Shown here one piece after another: positions 24,585 through 39,138 of a stretch of DNA of 64,000 nucleotides. The notes under the pieces are model-generated. The model had not been told where the DNA came from and did not search any database. It saw nothing but the letters and a program-made list of their open reading frames with translations. The translations under genes were made by a program, and so were the position numbers. The first letter of the stretch is position 1. Each line of letters begins with the position of its first letter. Source of the stretch: Sipunculus nudus (lineage: Eukaryota; Annelida; Sipuncula; Golfingiida; Sipunculidae); NCBI GenBank assembly GCA_026874595.1, contig CM049314.1, positions 23,323,729 through 23,387,728 on the forward strand. The letters are read 5' to 3'.

Positions 24585-26761
24585 GGCAGCTGTCCTCAAC
24601 ACACTGCATATGCTTATTAAAAAAAAAGACAATTCTTTCAGTATAAGAAATGTGAGTAATTATGTACATATATCTAAAGTACAGATAAGTATGATTGTTT
24701 CAAGATAAATATCGGTTAGTTGACAATTTGAGTAATTAATGTCCAGCAATATAGGAAAAAATGAGACATCGATTTGAAAATTATCAAATGATATTATTTT
24801 GCATTCTGATTTTGTTATGTTAAAGTCAGCCAATACATGTTCTTTTCGTGCCTAGCTGGCATATCTTTTAAATTACAAACCTCTTTTAAACAACCGAAAA
24901 ATCATCGGTTTGATGGCATACCCATTTCATTGCAAAGAATTCTGGCCAGACAGCTGACTTATCGGCAAGGGAATATGACATGTCGAGGAATTTGAAAATA
25001 CTTGGTACACGATAGAAGTATACAGTTTACATAAAAGACCAACCGGTTCTAATAAAATTCCCTCAGCAAAATACAAGACAAAAGCAGTCTGTTCAAAATG
25101 ACTATTTATGGGCGAGGTTGAACCGACGGTTTTATTTGCCGGTAGGGTAAATGCGCATAAAGAAATAAAGTATGTCTCTATACTGAAAGTATATTGATTC
25201 TTACCGACGGGGGTGTGTCAGCGAAACAGGACTCGCTCGACGTATCAAGACACGTTTGTTGCACTGTTAGACATCGTCAGTGACGGCTGAGCCTGAAAAT
25301 AGTTCTGTCTCATGCACAGGAGAAATCCTTTTATGAGTCACACACAGGCCTAGTCACAGAGTAAAACATGAGACATCAGCTGATTTGTTTATGTTTCAGG
25401 ATCAAATTCCGCATAAATATCTTGCGCGTCAGGTAAGAGCTTTCCCGACCTCCGCCACATAGGTCCCACCTCAGTTAGCACCAGAAATAACTAACTGGCG
25501 TAAAAGTAAGGGCATGTTTGAAGAGCCATTGACACCCCTTAGCTATTGGTGCACGATATTATAGCAAAATAAATCTAATCCTCGTGTGATATAACCAAAG
25601 GTCTTCAAGTGCATTGCATGTCTTAGTGGTACACCGGTGATCACTGGAAGGCTAATAAAGGCCAATACACGGGGAAAAAGGACAAACGCTTTCTGTGTGC
25701 ATCATTGTTTTGTTTAGATGCTTAGATATATGCATGGTAAAGCCGGATACGGTTTCATAGGTTGTTGTGCCAAGCCGCGGTCTTGTAATCATGATACATG
25801 GAAGGGTGCCCGAAAGGTCATACATGTAGTACGTGTGTTTATTATCAACATAACTACAGTAGTATTCAGAGTCCGATCACGGCCAATTCCATCTTTGGTC
25901 ATACCCCGTGTTTCCCTGGTTTTGTATATAGGGATTGCAATGACGTAACTAAATGTACTTCAATACCTAAGAGGTCAGGGGCGGTTTTAAAACTTTTAAT
26001 ATTCCTTATACGATTTACATGAAATATCACATTTAGAAGTTACTGTCAAATATGAATAACTATGATATTAAAACTTTAATGACAGCCTATGAATCATATG
26101 AAGTTTATACTTCTTTAATTGTTCGATCATTAATGTGTTGTATGCCATGTATGCAATCTACCTCAGTACTATACTGCATTATTTAAACAAGGCCTACAGG
26201 CCTCATGCGAACCTGTGCAATAGGATATAGACAAGGTGTAATGCTTCAATGCTGGACCATTACTTTTCGAGCACATGAGTAACTTGTATATGAACAATGC
26301 AAGTACTAATTATTTTGAACAAGAAATAATTACACAAACATTACTGCTGCAATTCTGGCATGGGTGCATACAACACAAAAATGATTGTAGACGGTACCAC
26401 TAGTCTTGTATACAACGAAGCTATCAGAGATATATACATATGCCCAATATCAGTCTGATATTTCAAAACCCTCCTGCGAAAAAGCAGGGACATACACAGT
26501 GCAAAAAGTAATGTAGGTGGCGTCACTAGTCTTGTACACGATAAAGCTATCCGAGATGAATTAAAAATGCCTAATTTCAGGCCGATGTATCGAATTTCTC
26601 TGTAGAAATAAGAAGGCATATACACTGTGCAAAAGTCATCGTAGGTGGCGACACCTGTCTTGTGAATGAGAAATCCATCAAAGATACATAGACAGGTCAA
26701 AATATCAGGCGAATATATCAGGTGTTTTCGCTTTTCTCCATTAAAATGTTAGTTAATGCAG

Positions 26762-27781
26762 GTGGTGCCACCAAACACTCGATCCCACAACATTTGATAT
26801 CTGACAGATTTTGCATAAAGTTTTGGGATCCTAGCTCCTGCTATATCTGAGAAATTATGGATTAATGAACTGATGACTGATGACCTCTGTACAGAAAAGA
26901 TAAATGCAGGTGGCGCCACCAATACCTCATTTTCAAATATGACTTTTTGACCAAAAATTGGATAATATTTGGTGATGATAGCTCCAGCCGTTTCTGAGAT
27001 TGTAATAATAGTATGTGTTTTTACAGATGACTAAGTTCAACATCCTTAAATTTCTGTAAAAAAATTGGACAATATGGCTGTACAGTTTAGGAGAAAAAGA
27101 TTTTTCAAGGATTGTAAGCCTTTTTCCTATAAAATCTATGAAAATGCAGTTAGCCAAAAAATGAGCAAAACCCGACAGAGTCATCTTTGATGACTATTTT
27201 TTTTTTTGCATAAAATTTGGTGATGCTAGCTCCTGCTGTTTGCGAGATAGTATGGGTTAACGTACAGACAACGGACGACGCCACACCATCGCATAAGCTT
27301 ACATGTTTGCTAAAAATGACTGAAACCCTGTGGCCCATGCTCCTCTAGTGACCGATAAAGGATAAGAAAAGCAGAGTGCTGTGCTGAGTGGCCGAAGGAC
27401 AAAGGACAATCACCATAAGTTGAGTTCACTAAAAAAATGTTGATAAAATCTGAGGCACTTTTCAAACTTTCCATAATTTGAGGTTCTATCAACAGCTAAG
27501 AGCTAAAGAATGCTGCCACTTTTGATCAAACAACCAGAGCAAACATTCAGCCATATGTAAAAATACATATACCACAAATGTACTTCCAAATCATATCATA
27601 ATCACCTATTGCAATTAGTGTCTTAAATTTGTATGACTCTTACCTTCACATTAAAAGAGAACACAATGTCTAGGTATATTCAAAAACAACAGTCTTGATG
27701 TAACAATCACATTCCATAACACAATCCTCCTTCCTCAGTTAATACAATGGTTATGTATTTGTTACCAGAGGCTTGGAGCAG
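26762..27781. repeat. Optional 1-kb segment, unit C
   Basis: Counterpart of 5017-6037, again bounded by gcag at both ends. Contains a dispersed-repeat member at about 26765-27290. No gene recognised. Confidence 0.85.
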
Positions 27782-30700
27782 ACCACTGCTCACAGCCCAG
27801 CAAGAGGAAAATAAACTGAACTTATGACCCCTAACAGTTTCTAGGGCTAGAGGCACATGCAAGGTGATCACATTGTACCCATAAAGTGACAGCATGCCTT
27901 TTACCTGGCTGCACTGAATGAACTCTTGACCTATATCAGCCCACACTGAATGAACTCTTCACCCGTTGCTTAATCCGAAACAGCTGGCAGTCTGTCAACC
28001 TATTTTATATACAGACACAATCTTGGCTTATTGGTAAATCTGTTTACACATACTGAAAAACTTTTTATCAAAATATCTAGAATAATAAAGGATACAGTCC
28101 TATCACTGGTAAAGGTCAAATAATTCTTTTAAAAATCATTCAAGTAAACTTGAACAAAGGCCACCTAGGAATCATTCTCCTGCAATGTTACAGAAGTTAT
28201 AATTGAAACAACATTTTTGTAGAAGATTATTGCAGTCCTCAGTTTGAAATAGGCTTAAAATGGCAATAAAACCAACTTAAGCTTTTCACGACTCTAACAA
28301 TAATCAACTAACTCAATCTATTCTTATAAGATTGAAAGAACCATGTCCTTGGATAATTCGTGTGAAAAATTGAACGATTCAACTTGACAGTTTCATATCA
28401 TAAAACATTTTTAAGCTGAAAGAGGCTAATAGTATGAGGATTTTGCCTGTTAAAAACAGGTCAATGTATATGACGCCACAAAATCTGCTATTTCAAATAT
28501 GAGTCATGTGACTAAAATTTGCACAATACTTGGTGGAGCTAACTCCAGTCCTTTCTGGAATTGCTATGTCAGTAAGCTAAATTGGCTAAATGACAACGTT
28601 CAAATTCACGTAACTCCACCAAAATTCACCAAACGCAAACCATTTGCCCAAACTTGAAAGGGCATGCCGCTGAGTTCATTTCTGTAGAATATTGAAGAAT
28701 TTGGCTAGACCGTTTCGGAGAAGAAGATTTATATTTTTCCGGCTTTTCAAGCTCTTATAAAAAATCTAAGTAAATGCAGATTACAAAAAAATTAAGCTTA
28801 ATCCCATATTTATAAGTGACAGATTATTGTATAAAATTTGGGGATGTTAACTCCTGCTATTCCTGAAAACAAATATGAGTTAATGTAAAGATGACCGATG
28901 ACCCCCTCACAAAAATGGTCAATGCTGTAGGCGCCACTAATGCCTGAATTTCATATGATTCATGTGACCAACATTTGCATAAAATGTGGTGATGATAGCT
29001 CCGGCGGTTTCTGAGATTGTCATTTAGTATACTTTTTTGGACAGATGATTAAGTTCAACTTCCTGTAACTCGGCCAAAATTTATTGAACTTGAACCATTT
29101 GAACAAACTTGAAAGTAATGGTACAAGAGGTTATTTCTATGAATTATTGAACAATTTGGCTGGACCTTTTTGAAGAAAAAGATTTTAAAGTTTTTTTTTC
29201 GCTTTCTCTATAAAATATAAGAAGGTGCAATTAGCAAAAAATCCGCTTGAAAAGTGACCCTGTAAAGAAAATGACCATTTATTACAGGAAAGATAACAAT
29301 TTGAGCTAGCCCTAGAAATATGAGCCATGCTATGACATCGCACGACTGCACCGTCAAAGATTTGACGTCAGGTGATGATGTCATACTTACCTCACTAACT
29401 AAACACATGTCCACGTCAGTGTCTCGACAAAGATTTTACTGCTACGCTATTCTAATATCAAATATCTGCTCTCCTCGTTCTGTATAACTATTAAATTACT
29501 GCGATTGTTTATACGAGAATCATAAATAACTGTGCAGACAAACAGCGATAGAAACATTAATTAACATAACAGAATCGATATATAGCCTATATGATAAATA
29601 ACATGAACGATTGTTTGATCGAGATAACAAAATACAGGCCTTGGCCTTCACCAGAAAAGTGTTCGCCTGAAGTGAACCAAAAGTTCGCCTTTAAATATGA
29701 CACCGAAGTGAGAACATGGGTGCGGTTCGGCTATTATGACATTACAGTATCATACAATATTATAAATGAATATTATATCATAAGAGTCACGCACAAGAGC
29801 CAACTCTCGGCGCAACAGCAACATATATACGTACCCTTGAAAGTACCACAAAGGCAATCAAGTTAAAGGTTTAATACTGAGAGCTATGTACAACATTTAA
29901 ATTACATAATAATACTAATAGGGGTGCATAATATTTTACAACGTGGGGAAATTTGAAACTCTAACCCCCTGAATGAATGGAACTGCATATAATACTGCAT
30001 TTGTAAAAAAATCCGAATTTTCTTACCAGTGTAAGCCCCTGTTCATCCCCCTAGGACGTTTGCATAAATATAAAAAATACCCTTGTTTCATTTTTTTTTT
30101 CATATATTCTTCAACTCCTTTATTAACTGGGCTTCAAAACAGATTAAAGTTGTGTAAATATACTGACATGATCATCTTAACTGGTACTGACGTATTGTTA
30201 CCATACTGTATTGACAGCATTATCGACGGCCTTAGCGTTGCTTAAAAATGAGATACAAAGAGGAAATGAAGCAAATAAGGCCATATAGTCATGTGCCATA
30301 TTGATATAATCAAAACATATACTGAAAGACTGCTATATAAAAATGTTCAGCAAACTTTTGTTAAATATATGTTAAATATGTGAAGACGTAAGTGCTGACA
30401 GAAAAAAGTATCAAGTAGTATAGGCGTAACAAACTGGCCTACAATGCACCATGGCACGTTATGTACAGTGCACTATCAGACAGTCTGCCGTGGTGCTAAC
30501 ACGTCGACTGCTATTGCATATAATGTTTGTTGCAATGACATGTAATTTACAATGTAATAACTTTTATTATTTGGTATAATAAACAAGCGCGTGCAGTGTA
30601 CCTTATGTATAAGTCATAACACGAAGTCTCAGGGTAACAAAACGTAATCAAGAGTGTAAAAATATATACACAGTGTAAAAATGAATAGTACGGTGTATTG

Positions 30701-30824
30701 ACACGTGAATTATAACACAGTGTCATATATGTACAATGTTAATAAACGTGATGTACAATTTGGCAACGTGCAAGATACAGCAGTGACACGTCATATACCG
30801 TGAAATAAAAAGTTCTTCAATGTA

Positions 30825-31663
30825 CAGTCCAACGCCTGCTAACGGCCACGCCTCAATAACGGTCAATACGTCTATAACGGTCAGATTTTCCGGTCCCGAA
30901 TTTTCGACCGTTATATTTCATAATCATTTTGTTGTCAATTACAGTTACTCCTCTATTCCGTATTACGGCCAGGTTTCTCGGTCCCGCAGGCCGGTAAACG
31001 CCTCAATTACGGTCAGGGGCAGTGACTCCGTGATATAGGCTCAACAAATCTAGCGGCAACTTCTGACCTCAATATCATTACACAAGTGTCCGCTCTCACA
31101 TATTCCTATCTGTGCCTGGATAAGGTAACCACTCGACCGTGGCTTCATGAGTTGTTTGACACGTAGCCGGCGTCGTACCACCCAACTCAGCCTCTTTAGT
31201 ATGCACAATAGTATAAGGCGTGTGTCCCCACCTGCGTGAACGTTTGGGAATCCGTCGTGCGAGCCGGATCTTAATCAGGGGGTTTGTCATTTAACCAATG
31301 AAAACCAGCGGGTCCCGATGGATATGTCATCAGAAAAACGTTAGGCAAACTGTGGATCCTAAAACTCTGTTTAATATCCTTGTGAACACGTACATCAAGC
31401 GAAAACAGTGCATACATGAATAATTATGAATGCAAAATAAACATTGTTACATGTATAAAATGGTTCGCATACATTGTCCAAATCACTTTGACCATTATGG
31501 CGACCAAATAAAAGACAATAAATAAATATTATTTTTTCTTTTTATTGATAACAGTAATCATACTAATACTCTGTATATACGTTTATTTTGTTGATTTTAA
31601 TAAAGATGTTAATAAAGATGGTTTCGTGTTACATTTTAAACCCCTTCTTCTGGTCAAGTCCTA
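30825..31663. mobile_element. pogo/Tigger-like element, 3' truncated (unit C)
   Basis: Begins with the CAGTCCAACGCCTG terminus after TA and is cut at the unit junction. Shares the gttaataaagat variant with unit B. Confidence 0.65.
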
Positions 31664-31944
31664 ACGGGAAGACTGTGCCCAAAGGTTAGTTTCACTCACA
31701 AAACGAGTGCGCTTTTCGGGGGTTCCCCGCTACTATGACGCAACAATTTGGATGAAACATACCAAGGACTGGAACTTTGCAGATGTACATATAGTTATAG
31801 TTAAGCAAGCATTAAAATGGAGGCATATACCTACACCAACAAAATTTACATTGACAACAATATATAAAAAAAGACTCTCTATGCACCCTTTGGTATCCCT
31901 TCCCCCGGCGTTCATCACATAGCCACATTCAACACTGCTCGGCC

Positions 31945-31947
<3 letters not shown>

Positions 31948-31996
<49 letters not shown>
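31948..31996. repeat. (TA)n microsatellite, unit D, 49 bp
   Basis: Uninterrupted alternating AT, shorter than in B and C. Confidence 0.97.
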
Positions 31997-31998
<2 letters not shown>

Positions 31999-34078
31999 TG
32001 ACTTCACTTTTCTGATATCCTCCGTCCGCCCCAGGTCTGTGCTTCACGTGGCACTGAGATACAATTAGGAAGTCCTTTTATGCGGTGATTTCTTCCTCAT
32101 CGAGTTATGACAAATCGCTTATCAGATTCCTCTGCAGAAATTATTCACATGATATATCGACATGCGGAAACATAATATTAGTCATAGGCCATGTGGTTTG
32201 GTGCACACAAAATCTGAGAACAATATGGGCGGATGTATTCCACAACTGAAAGTTCCCGGCCTGAGTGACGGCCTCCTTACTCATTGAGAGAGGATGGCTC
32301 CATATAGCCGTATTACCACACTTGGCACGGATGCGAACACATTAGTTAATTTTCAAGGAACGCTGCTTCGCTTCAGATATATTTCTTACTTACATGTCTA
32401 ATTCAATAATTGATAAATTTTACGCATGCGCAATAAATGTAACGTGAATGCAATTGAAAGTTATCATGCACACGCACTTTACAGTATAACAACACGTTGA
32501 TTTAGGAAAATAATGCTAAATATATATGAATAGCTAGTGATGTAAAAACACTCAATGTTAATCTTAACGAGGTCCTATCGGAGACATCAAACCTCCGCCA
32601 GAATGATCCATGTGAAACTATACTGTGTAAGTCTGCACACCTGTCACGACTAAACAACCTCATCCCAGGTCACCTCCAGTACAAAGCCAACCGGTGATAT
32701 CGATCAGTTGTTCTAATATAATGAAACAATAATAATAACAATGAAAGGATTATTCGAATTATATTCTAATGGTTTTCCGGCTTACCACCAACATTTAATG
32801 GACTATTTTTGTGTACATTCCTTACCCTCGACAATATTTTAACAAAATTAGTTCAGAACATTTTGTGTACACTTGTTGACAGACAAACAAAGGGTAAAGT
32901 ATAATACCTCCCGCCCGTCTGTCAGAGACATTGTAACATGTATGAACAGTGCATCAACCCGCTATGTATTGTGTAATAAAGCGAAAAATTTGGTGTAATG
33001 AAATGCAAAGTACAAAATTATATGTACAATATGAAGCAATTTACAGTGTAATATTAAGAAGGCTATGGTATAATGAAATGTACAGGTTAATAGCAAGTAA
33101 TTTAGATGTCAGTAACACGCAATACACAGTGATATAACATGTAATGTACAATGTACTAACACTTAATGTACAGTGTAATGAAATGTACACCATGCTAATA
33201 TATACGATGTACAATCACTATGACACGTAATGTACAATTCAATATCAGACAGTTTACCGAGGTAAAGTTTAAAGTGCAATAACATTAAACCATGTAACAA
33301 CATGCAATATGGGGTATACTTAAATAAGCACTTAGTGTAGTGTTCATTATTTATAGTTTACAGAAAAGAACGCACAGTGAAATAACACGTAAACTAGATT
33401 GTGATGTCATGCAGTCTGCAGTCTAAAGAAATGTAATGTGTAATTGCACGCAGTCTACAGTGTAATAACACGTTGAATACGGTGTTAAAATGTGGTGCAC
33501 ATCCACGTGATGTACAATGTAGTGACGAGAAAGATACAGCAGTGAAACGAAATATACGATGCAATAACACGTTGTATAATGTCATGACACCGATGTTAAT
33601 GTTATAGCACGTAACGCATAATGTTATAACCCTTACAATGTAATGAAGCCTGTTGAACAGTGTTAGCAACGAAACAAAAAATTTACTAAGTCTCATAATG
33701 ATTATCAAGCTTTCATAACCCCTATATTTTACACAGGCTGATAAAATATGTGATAAAAAGTAATTCTAATTGACATTCCATAAATATACAGAGAGCGAAA
33801 TAAGATTTTGATTGAATTAATATATATTTTTTGCATCACAACTGTAAATCATGTTCAGTGACTCGATATATGTAACGTTCGATAGAGCCAAAACATTATG
33901 TTTCCTCTTTTAAGTACTTAGGACATGCATGCACATATATATTTATCTAACACACGGATAATTGGATGATTTTCAGTTTTTTTCTGTGAATACCCTTTCA
34001 ACGAAGTGTAACGTAAAATCGCTTCTTTATAATATTAACAGAGATAGATCAAAGTAAAATCAGGTGTCATCTAAAGAA

Positions 34079-35935
34079 TCACGAATTCTCGCCAAATTGC
34101 TTTCCTTTGAGTGCGCTGCGCAAGCGCGGCCAAAACGAAGTCACGTGACCTTCGGAACAATCCCTTGGCCACTCAATATACGTCTGTCTTCGGAGAATAT
34201 TCACCAGCGTGCGCGGCATGTCAGACACAGGAACATCTTCCAACAGGACCAGAACTAGTTTGTCGACGCCGCGTTCTATTAAATGGAGCCGCGCCATGTG
34301 CATTTCGAATTTACACCACCCGCTGCTCATGAAGCCTCGTGACAGGACAAGTAAGGTCTTACGACTGTTGGAAATACTTTTGACAATATTTTCTTCAATG
34401 GCAATCCCAGGTACGAAGTCTCTTTGGTGAATACAGAGGCGCATTGGATTCTCACATTCTTCAATGTTCGGCAGAAGTTCATCGCATACCCAGTCAATAT
34501 CATTTTCACAGTGAGCAACAAAAGCATCGTACACGAAACTGCCCTGATCCTCCGAAAGCTCCTCGTACAGGGCCCGCCTGATTCTAAACTGGAGGAAGGC
34601 GTACTTAATATCCCATCTGAATCGGTATATAAACACGGAAATACAAAGCAAAACGGCCAGCAAACCAGAAAAACTTAATGTCGCGTAAAGCCACCCGATA
34701 TCGAAACATTTTCTTTCCAAGTACGGCAGAATGTAGCTTTTTAACTGTGTCATGTTCACTCTGTTTCCGTCAATATAACAATGCGTATCATGAAGTGCAT
34801 GGAAATACTTACTCCTGTCGTGTAACCATCGCAAGAAATTGAGGGACTCGCACGAGCATTCCAAAGGATTCCCGTCCAAACGAACCACAAATCTACGCTG
34901 TTTACTTCTTTCAAAAACTCTGTCAAAAGTCTTCATTGCGTTTACCCCGAGGTATCGCAGTTTGTTTTTTGATATATCAACCATGTCTAGTATATTCAGA
35001 TTATCTAGATTTAAACTAAAATTTAACATGTTATTGTTAACTAGGCGTAATCTCCGTAATTTCGTATTGTTGCTAAGGAGATGTGGGTGCATTTCAATTA
35101 TCTCATTTTGAGAAAGGTCTAAAATTTGAAGTCGAACTAGACGTGGGAATGGGCCAGTGAACCCTTTGACCATGTTTCCAAGCCTGTTGTTGCGTAGGTT
35201 TAATCGTACGATGGAATATGCAAGGTTAGGACCAAAAGCTTCGTGTGCTATTTCCTTGCAGTTGTTGCCTGACATATCCAAACGAAAGCCCAGTAGTGGT
35301 TTCCCGAACTCAACCGTCCCAGTCATACTCTGGATATTATTATGTGAAAAATCGATCAACTGCGCTTTCAATTTATTTGTGATATGGATCTTTACCATAC
35401 TGCCTTTCTTGAATACTCCGATATTGAAACTGTTCCTTGCATATATTTTCTCTAGTGTGTATGGCAAGCGTAAATTAAGTGATGACGTTCTGACGTCACT
35501 TGGGTCGTTGTCATAACTAGAAAACATCCACGTCTGGTGACTTATATCTAGTACCTTTAACCGCTTCAGTTTCCAGAAGTTTGCGTCTTTCAGAGTCAGC
35601 CATCCCAGCAGATTACGACTTAAATTGAGACTATCCAGTTTGTAAAGCCCGTTAAAACACTCCGGATCCAGCCTATGTAAAGAGCATTTGTCCAGAGCTA
35701 GAATCCTTAAACGTGTACAGTTTGAGAAAGTGTTGTTTTGGATTCGATCGAAATTATTGCCAGATAAAATCAATTCCGAGACATTTCCTGTGCACACATC
35801 TGGAACTTGCTTTAGGCCTCTGAAGCTGCAGTCAACCTTCTGGGCACTCACTCTACATGCCGATGAACTCGAAGAGTGACCCGTAGTAAACGTCAAGGCC
35901 ACTAGAAGCAGATTACCAAGGTGCAAAATTTCCAT
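34079..35935 (-). CDS. Toll-like receptor, intact copy D
   Basis: Receptor of 618 residues, identical in protein sequence to copy C. The ATG is at 35933-35935 in strong Kozak context. The oligo-T tract just upstream is 10 bases here, the longest of the five, which breaks any upstream extension of the frame and supports this start. Predicted 5'UTR intron 35955-36556. All TIR boxes, the transmembrane helix and the LRRCT cysteines are intact. Unit D carries a private 10-for-4-base replacement at 36761, upstream of the predicted 5'UTR donor, which could matter only if that stretch is regulatory. Confidence 0.93.
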   Translation of the reverse strand: MEILHLGNLLLVALTFTTGHSSSSSACRVSAQKVDCSFRGLKQVPDVCTGNVSELILSGNNFDRIQNNTFSNCTRLRILALDKCSLHRLDPECFNGLYKLDSLNLSRNLLGWLTLKDANFWKLKRLKVLDISHQTWMFSSYDNDPSDVRTSSLNLRLPYTLEKIYARNSFNIGVFKKGSMVKIHITNKLKAQLIDFSHNNIQSMTGTVEFGKPLLGFRLDMSGNNCKEIAHEAFGPNLAYSIVRLNLRNNRLGNMVKGFTGPFPRLVRLQILDLSQNEIIEMHPHLLSNNTKLRRLRLVNNNMLNFSLNLDNLNILDMVDISKNKLRYLGVNAMKTFDRVFERSKQRRFVVRLDGNPLECSCESLNFLRWLHDRSKYFHALHDTHCYIDGNRVNMTQLKSYILPYLERKCFDIGWLYATLSFSGLLAVLLCISVFIYRFRWDIKYAFLQFRIRRALYEELSEDQGSFVYDAFVAHCENDIDWVCDELLPNIEECENPMRLCIHQRDFVPGIAIEENIVKSISNSRKTLLVLSRGFMSSGWCKFEMHMARLHLIERGVDKLVLVLLEDVPVSDMPRTLVNILRRQTYIEWPRDCSEGHVTSFWPRLRSALKGKQFGENS

Positions 35936-36760
35936 GGCAGCTGTCCTCAACACACTGCATATGCTTATTAAAAAAAAAAGACAATTCTTTCAGTATAAGA
36001 AATGTGAGTAATTATGTACATATATCTAAAGTACAGATAAGTATGATTGTTTCAAGATAAATATCGGTTAGTTGACAATTTGAGTAATTAATGTCCAGCA
36101 ATATAGGAAAAAATGAGACATCGATTTGAAAATTATCAAATGATATTATTTTGCATTCTGATTTTGTTATGTTAAAGTCAGCCAATACATGTTCTTTTCG
36201 TGCCTAGCTGGCATATCTTTTAAATTACAAACCTCTTTTAAACAACCGAAAAATCATCGGTTTGATGGCATACCCATTTCATTGCAAAGAATTCTGGCCA
36301 GACAGCTGACTTATCGGCAAGGGAATATGACATGTCGAGGAATTTGAAAATACTTGGTACACGATAGAAGTATACAGTTTACATAAAAGACCAACCGGTT
36401 CTAATAAAATTCCCTCAGCAAAATACAAGACAAAAGCAGTCTGTTCAAAATGACTATTTATGGGCGAGGTTGAACCGACGGTTTTATTTGCCGGTAGGGT
36501 AAATGCGCATAAAGAAATAAAGTATGTCTCTATACTGAAAGTATATTGATTCTTACCGACGGGGGTGTGTCAGCGAAACAGGACTCGCTCGACGTATCAA
36601 GACACGTTTGTTGCACTGTTAGACATCGTCAGTGACGGCTGAGCCTGAAAATAGTTCTGTCTCATGCACAGGAGAAATCCTTTTATGAGTCACACACAGG
36701 CCCAGTCACAGAGTAAAACATGAGACATCAGCTGATTTGTTTATGTTTCAGGATCAAATT

Positions 36761-36770
36761 ATTATATATT
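36761..36770. other. Private replacement scar, unit D
   Basis: attatatatt stands where A, B, C and E have ccgc. The filler resembles neighbouring AT-rich sequence (aaatt, ataaatat), consistent with repair-templated insertion. Confidence 0.7.
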
Positions 36771-38119
36771 ATAAATATCTTGCGCGTCAGGTAAGAGCTT
36801 TCCCGACCTCCGCCACATAGGTCCCACCTCAGTTAGCACCAGAAATAACTAACTGGCGTAAAAGTAAGGGCATGTTTGAAGAGCCATTGACACCCCTTAG
36901 CTATTGGTGCACGATATTATAGCAAAATAAATCTAATCCTCGTGTGATATAACCAAAGGTCTTCAAGTGCATTGCATGTCTTAGTGGTACACCGGTGATC
37001 ACTGGAAGGCTAATAAAGGCCAATACACGGGGAAAAAGGACAAACGCTTTCTGTGTGCATCATTGTTTTGTTTAGATGCTTAGATATATGCATGGTAAAG
37101 CCGGATACGGTTTCATAGGTTGTTGTGCCAAGCCGCGGTCTTGTAATCATGATACATGGAAGGGTGCCCGAAAGGTCATACATGTAGTACGTGTGTTTAT
37201 TATCAACATAACTACAGTAGTATTCAGAGTCCGATCACGGCCAATTCCATCTTTGGTCATACCCCGTGTTTCCCTGGTTTTGTATATAGGGATTGCAATG
37301 ACGTAACTAAATGTACTTCAATACCTAAGAGGTCAGGGGCGGTTTTAAAACTTTTAATATTCCTTATACGATTTACATGAAATATCACATTTAGAAGTTA
37401 CTGTCAAATATGAATAACTATGATATTAAAACTTTAATGACAGCCTATGAATCATATGAAGTTTATACTTCTTTAATTGTTCGATCATTAATGTGTTGTA
37501 TGCCATGTATGCAATCTACCTCAGTACTATACTGCATTATTTAAACAAGGCCTACAGGCCTCATGCGAACCTGTGCAATAGGATATAGACAAGGTGTAAT
37601 GCTTCAATGCTGGACCATTACTTTTCGAGCACATGAGTAACTTGTATATGAACAATGCAAGTACTAATTATTTTGAACAAGAAATAATTACACAAACATT
37701 ACTGCTGCAATTCTGGCATGGGTGCATACAACACAAAAATGATTGTAGACGGTACCACTAGTCTTGTATACAACGAAGCTATCAGAGATATATACATATG
37801 CCCAATATCAGTCTGATATTTCAAAACCCTCCTGCGAAAAAGCAGGGACATACACAGTGCAAAAAGTAATGTAGGTGGCGTCACTAGTCTTGTACACGAT
37901 AAAGCTATCCGAGATGAATTAAAAATGCCTAATTTCAGGCCGATGTATCGAATTTCTCTGTAGAAATAAGAAGGCATATACACTGTGCAAAAGTCATCGT
38001 AGGTGGCGACACCTGTCTTGTGAATGAGAAATCCATCAAAGATACATAGACAGGTCAAAATATCAGGCGAATATATCAGGTGTTTTCGCTTTTCTCCATT
38101 AAAATGTTAGTTAATGCAG

Positions 38120-39138
38120 GTGGTGCCACCAAACACTCGATCCCACAACATTTGATATCTGACAGATTTTGCATAAAGTTTTGGGATCCTAGCTCCTGCT
38201 ATATCTGAGAAATTATGGATTAATGAACTGATGACTGATGACCTCTGTACAGAAAAGATAAATGCAGGTGGCGCCACCAATACCTCATTTTCAAATATGA
38301 CTTTTTGACCAAAAATTGGATAATATTTGGTGATGATAGCTCCAGCCGTTTCTGAGATTGTAATAATAGTATGTGTTTTTACAGATGACTAAGTTCAACA
38401 TCCTTAAATTTCTGTAAAAAAATTGGACAATATGGCTGTACAGTTTAGGAGAAAAAGATTTTTCAAGGATTGTAAGCCTTTTTCCTATAAAATCTATGAA
38501 AATGCAGTTAGCCAAAAAATGAGCAAAACCCGACAGAGTCATCTTTGATGACTATTTTTTTTTTGCATAAAATTTGGTGATGCTAGCTCCTGCTGTTTGC
38601 GAGATAGTATGGGTTAACGTACAGACAACGGACGACGCCACACCATCGCATAAGCTTACATGTTTGCTAAAAATGACTGAAACCCTGTGGCCCATGCTCC
38701 TCTAGTGACCGATAAAGGATAAGAAAAGCAGAGTGCTGTGCTGAGTGGCCGAAGGACAAAGGACAATCACCATAAGTTGAGTTCACTAAAAAAATGTTGA
38801 TAAAATCTGAGGCACTTTTCAAACTTTCCATAATTTGAGGTTCTATCAACAGCTAAGAGCTAAAGAATGCTGCCACTTTTGATCAAACAACCAGAGCAAA
38901 CATTCAGCCATATGTAAAAATACATATACCACAAATGTACTTCCAAATCATATCATAATCACCTATTGCAATTAGTGTCTTAAATTTGTATGACTCTTAC
39001 CTTCACATTAAAAGAGAACACAATGTCTAGGTATATTCAAAAACAACAGTCTTGATGTAACAATCACATTCCATAACACAATCCTCCTTCCTCAGTTAAT
39101 ACAATGGTTATGTATTTGTTACCAGAGGCTTGGAGCAG
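38120..39138. repeat. Optional 1-kb segment, unit D
   Basis: Counterpart of 5017-6037 with gcag on both sides. No gene recognised. Confidence 0.85.

Larger units (their letters stand above)
20277..31663. repeat. Tandem array unit C (11387 bp)
   Basis: Complete unit with intact TLR, the 1020-bp segment (26762-27781), an 85-bp (TA)n tract and the B-type tail variant (31608-31619). Outside the TLR and the elements listed separately it holds the same non-coding layout as unit A, with no extra gene recognised. Confidence 0.95.
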
